Positions 21,199 through 29,775 of a stretch of 64,000 bases of DNA are shown piece after piece (within the stretch, counting starts at the first letter, position 1; each line of letters begins with the position of its first letter). The stretch is from Colwellia psychrerythraea 34H (GTDB lineage: Bacteria > Pseudomonadota > Gammaproteobacteria > Enterobacterales > Alteromonadaceae), in assembly GCF_000012325.1 (NCBI RefSeq), contig NC_003910.7, positions 1,364,001 to 1,428,000 on the forward strand. The letters are read 5' to 3'. A program made the position numbers and the translations under genes. Under the pieces are notes generated by a model. The model was not told where the DNA came from. It saw only the letters and a list, made by a program, of their open reading frames with translations, and ran no database searches.

Positions 21199-23661
21199 GT
21201 GCAACAATTTCGTTTTTCACTACTTGCTGTCGCATGTGCATCAGCACTTTTTTCTGGTTTTATTTCTGCTAACGAGCAAAATAAATCAGCGGAAGCAGTG
21301 CAAGAAAAAAAATTGAAAAACAAGGATGTAGAACTTATCACTGTCTATGGAAGACAAAACCAAGTGGTTATGAATTCAGGCTTAGCAACCAAGTCAAATA
21401 TGTCGTTAATGGAAACACCAGCGGCTGTGGTGATCGTAGATGAAGAGCTAATTAACGCGCAAGGTGTTAATAACCTACAAGACTTAGTGCGTAATATTAG
21501 TGGTGTTACTCAAGCGGGAAACAATTATGGCATTGGTGATAACATAGTTATTCGAGGGCTTGGTGCTAACTATACTTATGATGGTATGTACGGTGGAGCA
21601 GGGCTTGGCAATACCTTTAACCCAACGCGCTCGTTAACTAATGTTGAATCTGTCGAGGTACTTAAAGGCCCTGCGACTGGCTTGTATGGCATGGGTAGTG
21701 CCGGTGGTGTCATTAATTTAATTGAAAAAAAACCTGAGTTTATTAGCAGCCATGAGATCACCGCTGAACTAGGACAATGGGATACATTTGCATTAAGTAT
21801 TGATAGCACTGGCGGATTAACGGATAAATTGGCTTATCGTATTGTAGCAAAGTCTGCACGCAGTGATGGTTATCGCGATATTGGCACAGACCGTGATGAG
21901 ATTTACAGTTCACTCAAATATGTTTTTGATGAACGCCAAGATTTAATGTTATCTGCTTCGTATATAAAAGATGCTATTGCCGTTGATTCTGTTGGTCATC
22001 CTATTCGTATTTATAATGCCGAGTCGGTGGGTGGTAAAACTGCTGGCGAAGTAAGTTGGCAAGATTTGATTAACGACCCTGAAGGTAAAGGCATTCAACT
22101 TAGTGATGCTCAGCGACAGCAATTAGCGGGGTCTTTAGCTGATAGTGATGGTTTAACTCCGTATGAATTCGGTCATAATGGCATCATTTCACCCATGGCT
22201 AAAGATAATGAAGGTGAAGAGTTAAGGTTTAAGTTAACTCATAATTACTTTTTCAACGATAACCTTTTTTTAAATCAGCAATTACAGTACCGCGATTATA
22301 CTTCTGGCTTTGCGCGTCAAACCGGTGCTTATAATTATGTTTATTGGAACCGTGGTGGCACTATCAATGCCAATCCTCGCGCACCTTTAGTTGAAGATGA
22401 TGTACTTTATCCCTTTGCTGCTCGCCGACAAGAATATCGAAAAGTTGAAGCGGATGAAACGTCTTTGCAGTATTTTGCAGATTTACGCTATGACTTCGAG
22501 TTTGCTGGCATCGACAATGAATTATTGTTAAACGCCAACTATGAAGATAGAGATATCCGTTTTAAACAACATTCAATATATGATGCCGATAAGGTACTTA
22601 CAAATAAAGCGGGTGACGTGACTTACCAAGGCACTTTACCTTATATTTACGACATTCGTAATCCTAATTGGGCTGAAGGTTCATTTGAAGATCATGATCC
22701 CTTGATGACCAGTAACTATAATAAAAAAGTTAGTGCATGGGGTGTTGGAGTTCAACATGTGGGTTACTTTGGTTATGGTTTCTCTACCCGCGTAGGCGTG
22801 GCATTTAACGAAATTAAACAAAGCTATGAACATTTTGGTGTTGATGCACGCTATCGTGCTAGTGCCGCAGCGCCGACATCTGAAGCAGATACTAATGATG
22901 ATGGTATTACCTACAATTTAGGTGTGACTTATATGCCGACCGATGATCTCTCTTTCTTCATTAATCACTCAAAAGGTCGAACCGCCTACAGTATGTTAGG
23001 TGGTGTGAAAGGTGATGGCTCTGATCGATTAGACTCTGAATCGATGAGTGATGATTTAGGTATGCGTATTAAAGCCTTTGATGATCAAATGTTAACTTCT
23101 ATCGTTTTCTTTAAAAGTTCTCGTACAAACTTGCAGTATTCAAATCCTGAGTACGATGATGGCGTGTCAACGCCGAATGTGCCAAAAAGTTTTTTTGATG
23201 GTAAAGAAGAAACGACCGGTGTTGAGTTAGATATGAATGCTCATCTGAATGAGCGTTGGATGATCAATATCAATGGTGTTTATCAAGATGCTCGCGATAA
23301 GAAAGATCCAAACCGAAGTAGTTATGATACTCGTCAAAAGGGCGTTCCTTATGTAACGGCCAGTACTTGGGTAACTTATAGCGCAGATATATTTTCACTT
23401 GCTAGCCCAATAGATCTCAGTTTGGGGGGTAAATATGTTGATGATCGTAGTACAAATACGAGCTCCTTTGGTATTCCTGATGGTTACGTGCAAAGTTATA
23501 CTGTGGTTGATTCTGCTGTAAGTTATCAGGCGGAAAGTTGGAAGCTACAATTGAACATTAATAACCTGTTCGATGAAGTTTACTATAACAAAGCAATGTT
23601 CTTGGGTGGTATGCCTGGCGAAGAACGTAATGCTAAACTGACCTTTAGTTATCAAATATAA
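21199..23661 (+). CDS. TonB-dependent siderophore receptor
   Basis: This outer-membrane receptor has about 820 residues. After a signal peptide ending near ISAN it has a TonB-box/plug domain (about residues 45-175; plug motifs VNNLQDLVRNISGVTQAG, IVIRGLG and VEVLKGPATGLYGMGSAGGVINLI) and a 22-strand barrel ending in the terminal aromatic-containing strand NAKLTFSYQI. It imports ferric siderophores using TonB energy, which fits the Fur box upstream. The start is probably GTG 21199, because GAGGG lies about ten bases before it; ATG 21184 has no visible ribosome site. No siderophore-synthesis gene is nearby, so it may use foreign siderophores. The ligand is unknown. Confidence 0.93.
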   Translation: MQQFRFSLLAVACASALFSGFISANEQNKSAEAVQEKKLKNKDVELITVYGRQNQVVMNSGLATKSNMSLMETPAAVVIVDEELINAQGVNNLQDLVRNISGVTQAGNNYGIGDNIVIRGLGANYTYDGMYGGAGLGNTFNPTRSLTNVESVEVLKGPATGLYGMGSAGGVINLIEKKPEFISSHEITAELGQWDTFALSIDSTGGLTDKLAYRIVAKSARSDGYRDIGTDRDEIYSSLKYVFDERQDLMLSASYIKDAIAVDSVGHPIRIYNAESVGGKTAGEVSWQDLINDPEGKGIQLSDAQRQQLAGSLADSDGLTPYEFGHNGIISPMAKDNEGEELRFKLTHNYFFNDNLFLNQQLQYRDYTSGFARQTGAYNYVYWNRGGTINANPRAPLVEDDVLYPFAARRQEYRKVEADETSLQYFADLRYDFEFAGIDNELLLNANYEDRDIRFKQHSIYDADKVLTNKAGDVTYQGTLPYIYDIRNPNWAEGSFEDHDPLMTSNYNKKVSAWGVGVQHVGYFGYGFSTRVGVAFNEIKQSYEHFGVDARYRASAAAPTSEADTNDDGITYNLGVTYMPTDDLSFFINHSKGRTAYSMLGGVKGDGSDRLDSESMSDDLGMRIKAFDDQMLTSIVFFKSSRTNLQYSNPEYDDGVSTPNVPKSFFDGKEETTGVELDMNAHLNERWMININGVYQDARDKKDPNRSSYDTRQKGVPYVTASTWVTYSADIFSLASPIDLSLGGKYVDDRSTNTSSFGIPDGYVQSYTVVDSAVSYQAESWKLQLNINNLFDEVYYNKAMFLGGMPGEERNAKLTFSYQI

Positions 23662-23701
23662 ATGCTAAATTGAAAGTGTTTTTACGCCTTCATTTATGAT
23701 A

Positions 23702-23738
23702 AAAAGCCAGTAATTCGTTGAGAGTTACTGGCTTTTCT
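23702..23738 (+). terminator. Terminator between the receptor gene and the convergent amidohydrolase gene
   Basis: AAAAGCCAGTAA pairs perfectly with TTACTGGCTTTT (12 bp) around an 11-base loop. Runs of A and T on either side allow bidirectional use between the two convergent genes. Confidence 0.92.
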
Positions 23739-23810
23739 ATTTACTATTTTATGCCTTTAGTATTATTTAATTTGGTGACTTCACCCTAGAACAATCAAGT
23801 GCTAATAAAT

Positions 23811-25115
23811 TTATTGCTGTTTAACGATAACACCAGATTTCATAACAAAATCAACATCAAGCAATTCTTTCATATCTTTTAATGGACTGTTATCCATGGC
23901 AATAATATCGGCGATTTTACCTGCTTCTATGGTGCCTAACGACTCAGATTTACCAATTAAGTCAGCAGCATTAACGGTAGCTGACTTTAAAATATCTTGA
24001 GCGGTCATACCGGCGTTAAACATGAGTACTGCTTCTTTACCATTATCACCATGTTTAGATACACCACTGTCAGTGCCATAGGCAATTTTTACACCTGACT
24101 TGTATGAACGTTTAAAGTTTTCGATCATATCGCCACCTACGCGAATGGCCTTGGCGCTGATCGCTGGCGACATAAAGTTAGTATTTTTAGCTAAGGCTAC
24201 CACAGTATCGCCAGCCATCAAGGTAGGTACTAAGTAAGCACCTGTTTTCTTGAACAGTTTAATGCTTTCTTCATTGGCGTAACTGCCATGTTCAATGCTA
24301 TCAACACCGGCTCTTAATGCTGCGTTTATGCCTGCTGCAGCATGGGCATGACTGGCTACTTTTCTACCTAATGCATGGGCAGAATCAATGACTTCTCTTA
24401 GTTCATCATCCGCCATTTGCTGACCTGTACCAGTATCAGTGTCTGATAAGACACCGCCTGTAGAGGTTATTTTAATAACATCTGCACCAAATTTTATCGC
24501 ACGGCGGGTAGCGCGGCGACAATCGTAAGGACCATCACAGACAGTTTTAGCCGTATGCATTTCTAACAACGCAGGGTTCATGCCATCAACATCACCATGA
24601 CCGCCTGTTACGGCAACATTACTCCCTGCGGCTATTATTCTTGGGCCTTGTAAGTAACCTTTAGCAATACCATCGCGTAACGCATAGCTTTGCTCTGGGC
24701 TGCCACCTAAATCTCTAACGGTAGTAAAGCCAGCCAGTAGGGTTTTATTAGCAAAGTAGGCACTTTTCACTAACTTGTCAGAATCTGACATCCTGAGTTT
24801 TTCACTGTCATTTTTAGGACCTAATTCACCTTGTAAATGCACATGCATATCCATAAGGCCGGGCATAACAAAGCTCTTAGTTAAATCAATTAACTGTGCT
24901 TGTTTATCTATTTTATTGACTGGAACAAAGCCTGATTTCAGTGAGGTGATAACGCCATCTTTAATGACAATGGTTTGTTTAGTTAATGGCGCTTTTCCAG
25001 GCACTGTTAACACTTCACCCGCATGAATTACTTGGGTTTTTGCTGATAGTTGAGTTGATACTAAAGTGGAGAGGGTAAGTCCAATAAGCGTAGTTACTTT
25101 CATTAAAGATTTCAT
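23811..25115 (-). CDS. Exported metal-dependent amidohydrolase (imidazolonepropionase-like)
   Basis: This 434-residue protein has a signal peptide (cleavage near LSAKT) and an amidohydrolase TIM barrel. Metal-ligand motifs in order: MDMHVHLQ (about residues 90-97), the carboxylated lysine region GADVIKITSTGG, HAHAAAGI, IEHGSYANEE and YGTDSGV. Relatives include imidazolonepropionase-like and Xaa-Pro dipeptidase-like amidohydrolases of marine bacteria, acting on small amide or peptide substrates in the periplasm. The substrate cannot be told from sequence. The gene stands alone, convergent with the TonB receptor gene. Confidence 0.88.
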   Translation of the reverse strand: MKSLMKVTTLIGLTLSTLVSTQLSAKTQVIHAGEVLTVPGKAPLTKQTIVIKDGVITSLKSGFVPVNKIDKQAQLIDLTKSFVMPGLMDMHVHLQGELGPKNDSEKLRMSDSDKLVKSAYFANKTLLAGFTTVRDLGGSPEQSYALRDGIAKGYLQGPRIIAAGSNVAVTGGHGDVDGMNPALLEMHTAKTVCDGPYDCRRATRRAIKFGADVIKITSTGGVLSDTDTGTGQQMADDELREVIDSAHALGRKVASHAHAAAGINAALRAGVDSIEHGSYANEESIKLFKKTGAYLVPTLMAGDTVVALAKNTNFMSPAISAKAIRVGGDMIENFKRSYKSGVKIAYGTDSGVSKHGDNGKEAVLMFNAGMTAQDILKSATVNAADLIGKSESLGTIEAGKIADIIAMDNSPLKDMKELLDVDFVMKSGVIVKQQ

Positions 25116-25467
25116 GATCTTCCTTGTATTATAATTTATAACTCACCATAGCAAGGTTATCAATATTGGGGTATGAAAATACGCCTAATTAACGGAATTT
25201 ATGGATGAATAACAATAACGGCCTGTGAATAATTATGAGTAATTAATAGGCTAGCTAGGATGAGGTGGAGAACAGAATGAACTCGATGAAAGTGCAAACA
25301 GCTTTTATGTGATTATAAATGACTTTCTATTATCTTAGATAATCAAAGCATAGAATGACTATGCTTTGATTATTTTTACTAAAAATGATGTTGATTCCAA
25401 CTTAAACACCACACTTTGAATGCTAATGTTTCTTGGGATAAAATCAGCAAACTAGTTTCAATAATAC
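25116..25467. other. Intergenic region with a long hairpin
   Basis: This gap lies between the amidohydrolase gene start and the end of the CBS gene. It contains the 15-bp hairpin listed at 25339-25373. The rest shows nothing recognisable. Confidence 0.55.
25339..25373. terminator. 15-bp perfect hairpin, likely terminator
   Basis: ATAATCAAAGCATAG (25339-25353) pairs perfectly with 25359-25373 around AATGA. ATTTTTAC follows on the plus strand; the minus strand, along which the CBS gene is read, lacks a good T-run. It may still mark the 3' end of the CBS/RaiA-like transcript. Confidence 0.65.
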
Positions 25468-26028
25468 CTATCCATGAATCACTTTAAACACGTGGCTGAA
25501 TGACGTTTTTGAATAAATATCTATAGGTAAATGTAATTTTCTCGCAATATCACTAGAAGAGATCACACCTCGAATATGGTGGTGTTCTCTGTCTAAAACT
25601 AAGCAATGACGTAATCCATAATTCTCTAATACATTAACAACATCATTAACCGTTGCATTTTCTAGCTCATTAAAATCAAATGCATGTAAGTCACTTCTTA
25701 ACACCATTAAATCACTCACCAATACTTCATGTCGTTCACTTCCTTTGGCAATAGCAGTAACTATTGTCTGCTCGTTTAATTCTTTAGTGCTAATTATCCC
25801 CATAAAATCATTGTCTTTTGACATCACAATTTTCATTCGAACGTGAGTCTTTACCATCAATTTTAATGCTTCACCTGCGGGGGTTTCATCTTCAATAATT
25901 AACGCCTTATGTTTTTTAAAGTCTGTAAAAATATCGGTTGCTGGGGACATCAAAGAAGTCTGGTTAAAATCTTCTGGTGAGATAATGTTGTCTATTAAAT
26001 CTAAATCAAATAATTGTAAATTTTTCAT
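25468..26028 (-). CDS. Tandem CBS-domain protein
   Basis: The protein has 186 residues and a pair of CBS motifs (about residues 48-105 and 118-175), for example EALKLMVKTHVRMKIVMSKDNDFMGIIST and VVNVLENYGLRHCLVLDREHHHIRGVISSSDIARKL. CBS pairs bind adenine nucleotides and usually act as energy sensors. No enzymatic or membrane domain is attached. Forty-nine bases upstream on the same strand lies a RaiA/HPF-like gene, so the pair may belong to a stationary-phase or energy-stress response; that is inferred. Confidence 0.9.
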   Translation of the reverse strand: MKNLQLFDLDLIDNIISPEDFNQTSLMSPATDIFTDFKKHKALIIEDETPAGEALKLMVKTHVRMKIVMSKDNDFMGIISTKELNEQTIVTAIAKGSERHEVLVSDLMVLRSDLHAFDFNELENATVNDVVNVLENYGLRHCLVLDREHHHIRGVISSSDIARKLHLPIDIYSKTSFSHVFKVIHG

Positions 26029-26077
26029 AATAACCTCTGATAATTTTAAAAGTTTATCTTTTTTAACGGAAAAATGA

Positions 26078-26392
26078 CTACGAATGGTCAGCGATTTTTT
26101 TATGCCGGACTGAGTTTTTTAACCTGTTACTTAATTGATTAAATGCCAGATCGAATGCATCTCTTGCATAGTTAGAAATTACTTTTATATCGATGTTTTT
26201 TTTACCAAGTAAGTGTATTGATATATGGCAACCATATTTAGCATTGCCTTTTCTACAGCTATCAGTTTCAAACGTTACTTGTATACAGTTAATCAAATCA
26301 GTATAAAAAGTCAGGTTTTCTACAATTTTATTAACATAGGATTTCAATTGATAATCCTGAGTTTTATGACGAAAAGTGGTTGTAACCATCAT
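26078..26392 (-). CDS. Small RaiA/HPF-like ribosome-associated protein (tentative)
   Basis: From ATG 26392, which has GGAG eight bases upstream, the protein has 104 residues. The pattern beta-alpha-beta-beta-beta-alpha, with VTFETDSCRKGNAKYGCHISIHLLGKK and the C-terminal helix YARDAFDLAFNQLSNRLKN, resembles the small domain of hibernation-promoting factor/RaiA, which binds the 30S decoding centre. It is slightly shorter and more divergent than true HPF. A longer start at 26422 has no ribosome site. Confidence in the family is moderate. Confidence 0.68.
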   Translation of the reverse strand: MMVTTTFRHKTQDYQLKSYVNKIVENLTFYTDLINCIQVTFETDSCRKGNAKYGCHISIHLLGKKNIDIKVISNYARDAFDLAFNQLSNRLKNSVRHKKIADHS

Positions 26393-26468
26393 AAGTAAAT
26401 CTCCACGAAAAATTGGCGACATTACATCGAAATCGATACTTGGACTGATGTAATTATAGTTGTGAAAT

Positions 26469-26771
26469 TTAGATGATGAAAAAAGGAGGGGCTCTAGGGC
26501 GTAAGTATTGAAATTTATTATTTAATAATGGGAAGTTATTGTTAAGTGAATACTTAGATAAATAGGTTAGTTGGAGAATTCGATTATTATGATCAATGTT
26601 GGCAATTGATAAATCATATTCTAGTTCTGAATCAATTTCGACTTCAGTTAACGCATCAAATATTAAGTGGTTTGAGGTATTAGAGCTTATTTCATCGGCA
26701 ATACTATAGACCGACTCAGCATGTGAGTAGGTTGCAAAAAACATAAGTATTGCAAAAATGAATTTGTACAC
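26469..26771 (-). CDS. Small exported protein of unknown function
   Basis: This 100-residue protein starts at GTG (26771) with GAGGAA a few bases upstream. The first 18 residues (YKFIFAILMFFATYSHA) are a signal peptide, leaving a mature protein of about 82 residues with acidic and serine/asparagine-rich character. It is not recognised. It lies upstream of the RaiA-like and CBS genes on the same strand and could be the first gene of that group. Confidence 0.6.
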   Translation of the reverse strand: MYKFIFAILMFFATYSHAESVYSIADEISSNTSNHLIFDALTEVEIDSELEYDLSIANIDHNNRILQLTYLSKYSLNNNFPLLNNKFQYLRPRAPPFFII

Positions 26772-27130
26772 GCGTTCCTCAAAAATAAATGACTAGTCAT
26801 ATCTATATTGAGTGATAAATTTATTATATCAAGAGTGTAAATGTAAATTTTTATTTCAATTACTATTCAATGATACATAACTACGTCCTTTACGGACGTC
26901 CTTGTTAGACAAGTAGTGTTCAAATTATATCCTAGGCTAATCAATAAAATTACTAGACTTTGTTAGTCGCAGAATATTTGTTATTACTAAATCAAAGAAT
27001 AAGTGTAAATCAGTATTAGCATGTACTCGGACTATAGTTAGTTGCAAGGTCGAAAGGGGAAATTGGGCTAGCTTTTTTACTCGATAATGCTAATCTGGCT
27101 ATAAAGTAATTTATCAAAATAAAAAATAAA
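26772..27130. other. Divergent intergenic region
   Basis: No gene is supported. A 6-bp hairpin ACGTCC-TTTAC-GGACGT lies at about 26884-26900. Promoters for the small exported protein (minus) and the EAL-HDOD gene (plus) must be here. Confidence 0.45.
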
Positions 27131-28366
27131 ATGAAAAATACTTACATAGCTAGACAAGCTATCTTAAATGAAAAACTAGAAACCATAGGCTATGAATTAT
27201 TATTTAGAGATAGTCTGGATAATAAATTTCCTGATATTGAGCAAGATGTCGCTAGCTCAAAGTTAATTATTCAAAACCATATTCATGGTGATATTCAAAA
27301 AATTAGTATGGGCAAATTAGCTTTTATTAATTTCACTGAAAATTCTTTAATTCATAAATTTCCATTAATGTTTGATAAAGACACTATCGTCATTGAATTG
27401 GTAGGGCATGAAAAACCTACTAAGAAATTGTTAAAAATAATAAAGTTTTATTACCACAAGGGTTATAAAATTGCGTTAACTGAATATGACTTAGCACCAC
27501 ATTGGGATGTATTGTTTCCTTACATTGATATAGTGAAAGTCGATATAGGCAAAATAAACACCAAGCGTTTATTGCCTGCTGTCACTCGAATGAAACTATT
27601 TAATGTCGCTATAGCTGCTGAAAAAGTAGAAACAAAACACCAAAAACAAACACTGGTAGAAGTTGGATTTAACTATTTTCAAGGCTATTTTTATCATCAG
27701 CCTGAAATCATAGCAGGCCAAGCACTGGCTCCAGTAAAAACACAGATGTTACAACTATTAAGCGAAACATTTAATTATCCGCTTAATTATGAAACGGTGG
27801 CTGAAATAATAAGTCACGATGTCAATTTAACCGTTGGTTTATTAAAAATGGTTAATAATGTTGCAACAGGTACAAGAGTAGAAATAACCTCATTAAAACA
27901 AGCTGCAGCATATTTAGGTGAAGATAAGTTAAGGCAGTTTGTATCTATTTTAGCGCTATCTAAACTTACGTCTGATACGACAGATGAAGTATGTAAACAA
28001 GCACTTATCACAGGAAAAATGATGTTTGCTTTAAGTGATAAAGGCGTATTTAAATCAGTGAGCGATTTTGCCTTTATCACTGGGTTGTTAAGTGCAATCG
28101 AAGTAATGCTGTCAATGCCTATGGCTGAAATAGTTAAAACAATGCCATTAGCTCAGCCAATTGAGAGTGCGTTAGTTAAACATGCTGGGTTACTTGGTCA
28201 ATTACTGGATCTGACGACTAGTTATATATTAGGCCATGAAAACTTAACGACGAATGGTAATTTAAATGAAAGTTTACAACAATATTCACTCGACCAAACG
28301 GTGGTACAGGAAGAGTTCTTAAAAGCTAGCGAATGGTGTCAAAGCTTGAATATTGATAACTTATAA
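27131..28366 (+). CDS. EAL-HDOD signalling protein (YuxH type) with degenerate EAL
   Basis: This 411-residue protein has an N-terminal EAL-like domain (residues 1-200) and a C-terminal HDOD domain (about 205-400). The EAL signature is replaced by YELLFRD (residues 21-27), and most metal-binding acids of active phosphodiesterases are missing, so it probably binds rather than cleaves cyclic di-GMP. The HDOD part has LLKMVNNVATGTRVEITSLKQAAAYLGEDKLRQFV, typical of the family. Related proteins link nucleotide signals to motility or virulence control. It is transcribed alone. Confidence 0.9.
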   Translation: MKNTYIARQAILNEKLETIGYELLFRDSLDNKFPDIEQDVASSKLIIQNHIHGDIQKISMGKLAFINFTENSLIHKFPLMFDKDTIVIELVGHEKPTKKLLKIIKFYYHKGYKIALTEYDLAPHWDVLFPYIDIVKVDIGKINTKRLLPAVTRMKLFNVAIAAEKVETKHQKQTLVEVGFNYFQGYFYHQPEIIAGQALAPVKTQMLQLLSETFNYPLNYETVAEIISHDVNLTVGLLKMVNNVATGTRVEITSLKQAAAYLGEDKLRQFVSILALSKLTSDTTDEVCKQALITGKMMFALSDKGVFKSVSDFAFITGLLSAIEVMLSMPMAEIVKTMPLAQPIESALVKHAGLLGQLLDLTTSYILGHENLTTNGNLNESLQQYSLDQTVVQEEFLKASEWCQSLNIDNL

Positions 28367-28883
28367 ATGCTATAAACGAAACGTTAAAGCCTACATTCAG
28401 GTTATTCTCTACAAATCACCAATGACGAAGGAAGTTATTGTAATCACCAATAGCTAATTATTTTCATTTTATTATCTCATAAAGTATAAGTAACATTCTG
28501 TTACTTATACTTTAAATTACCATAAAATATTATTTCAATCTAATCTCACTAAAAAAATAAAAAATTCATTTTATTGCGATTCAATAAGTTAAACTGAAAA
28601 AAAAGCTGATTATTCTTTCATACTATTTTATTTTTTTTTCACCTATTTTAAAGCCAAAGTTTCCCCTTGAACATTAATATACTGATTGCTACATTCCGCA
28701 TCCTCTTGTACCAACCGGTACATTTACGAGTTATTGCCTTCGATAGATGTAATAACCTTTTTAGTTAAAAATACTTAATACCTACCGAGTGAAAATTTCC
28801 AATAGCAGTACTTTGTCAGGCTATCTTGAAAACACTGATTTTTCGGCGTTTAGTATTAAATTTTTATAAATAGTGAGAAAAAT
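28367..28883. other. Intergenic region with a strong hairpin
   Basis: About 500 AT-rich bases with no gene. A hairpin at 28480-28514 is listed separately. The 200 bases before the next start presumably carry its promoter. Confidence 0.5.
28480..28514 (+). terminator. 14-bp hairpin after the EAL-HDOD gene
   Basis: TAAAGTATAAGTAA pairs perfectly with TTACTTATACTTTA around a 7-base loop, 114 bases past the stop codon. There is no long T-run, so terminator function is only probable. Confidence 0.6.
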
Positions 28884-29222
28884 ATGTTTAATAAAACGTT
28901 AAAAGCAGCCGCTTTGGGTTTACTTTCTGTTATGAGCGTCGCTTCTGTTTCAGCCAGTGATCTTAAACAAGGGGAAATTGTAAAGCTTGAAGGAAAAACT
29001 GCCAAAGTTTACGTCGGTACAGTTAATTCTATTGTGAAAGGCCAGCTGCTGCAGATCAATAGATTGCGAGCAACAAATAGTGTGCTTGAAGGTGACCCTT
29101 TGTATTCATACCAAGAAGTAGGTGAAGTTTTTGTTAATGGGTTTAGCAAATCGCAATATATTAATGTTCAAATTACTCAAGGAAACCTCAAACTAGGGGA
29201 TAGGGTAAAAATAAATAACTAG
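28884..29222 (+). CDS. Small exported protein of unknown function
   Basis: This 112-residue protein has a signal peptide (residues about 1-25, ending SVSAS). The mature part of about 87 residues looks beta-rich, with regular valine/isoleucine alternation (KVYVGTVNSIVKGQLLQI and YINVQITQGNLKLGDRVKI). It resembles a small exported beta-barrel fold, but I cannot name a family. The ATG is preceded by GTGAGAAAA. It stands alone between long intergenic regions. Confidence 0.72.
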   Translation: MFNKTLKAAALGLLSVMSVASVSASDLKQGEIVKLEGKTAKVYVGTVNSIVKGQLLQINRLRATNSVLEGDPLYSYQEVGEVFVNGFSKSQYINVQITQGNLKLGDRVKINN

Positions 29223-29775
29223 CGTATTTATTGTCATTTGAGCATCTCCAGTTCTTGTATTAAGGTTAATTCAATACCTTATTTCAAGGGCTTCCTTATG
29301 ATTGAATTCCTAAATGTCTGATTAGCTTGGCTGATACATCGTATTATCACTGTATTTCACGTTGCGTACACCAAGCTTTTAGTGTGATGAAGATAAAACC
29401 TCAGTACGTACTAACTCAACTAATATAATCTCCACTGAACTAACCTCGAAAAAAATAGTACAAAAAATGGACTTTTGTCTAATTTGAACACGCGACGTTA
29501 CCCTATACAGTAGTACATTGAGGTTCTAACTTTCTCTTAATATTGTTGTGCACTAAAAAATCAGGCTAAAACGAGATTTATGCGGCACTCATTACCTCAA
29601 GTTGATTTTAATAAGTCTTCTAAAATACATTTTCTTATAACGTTTTTCTAGAGTAAAAGTTTAGCCTCGCTTTATCATAATGGACCTTTTCTGATTGATT
29701 GGAAAAGCATTATTTTTCGTAGGTTATAACACTGTTGCGGTTGGAATTAATTTAAATAAAAAGGATGCTACAAAT
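29223..29775. other. Long leader/intergenic region upstream of icd
   Basis: No gene is supported. An upstream in-frame extension to 29695 is open but lacks family similarity and a ribosome site. A weak hairpin, AAGGT...ACCTT, lies at 29262-29280. In related psychrophiles the icd-II gene is cold-induced, and the length of this leader would be compatible with regulation there, but I see no specific element. Confidence 0.45.
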
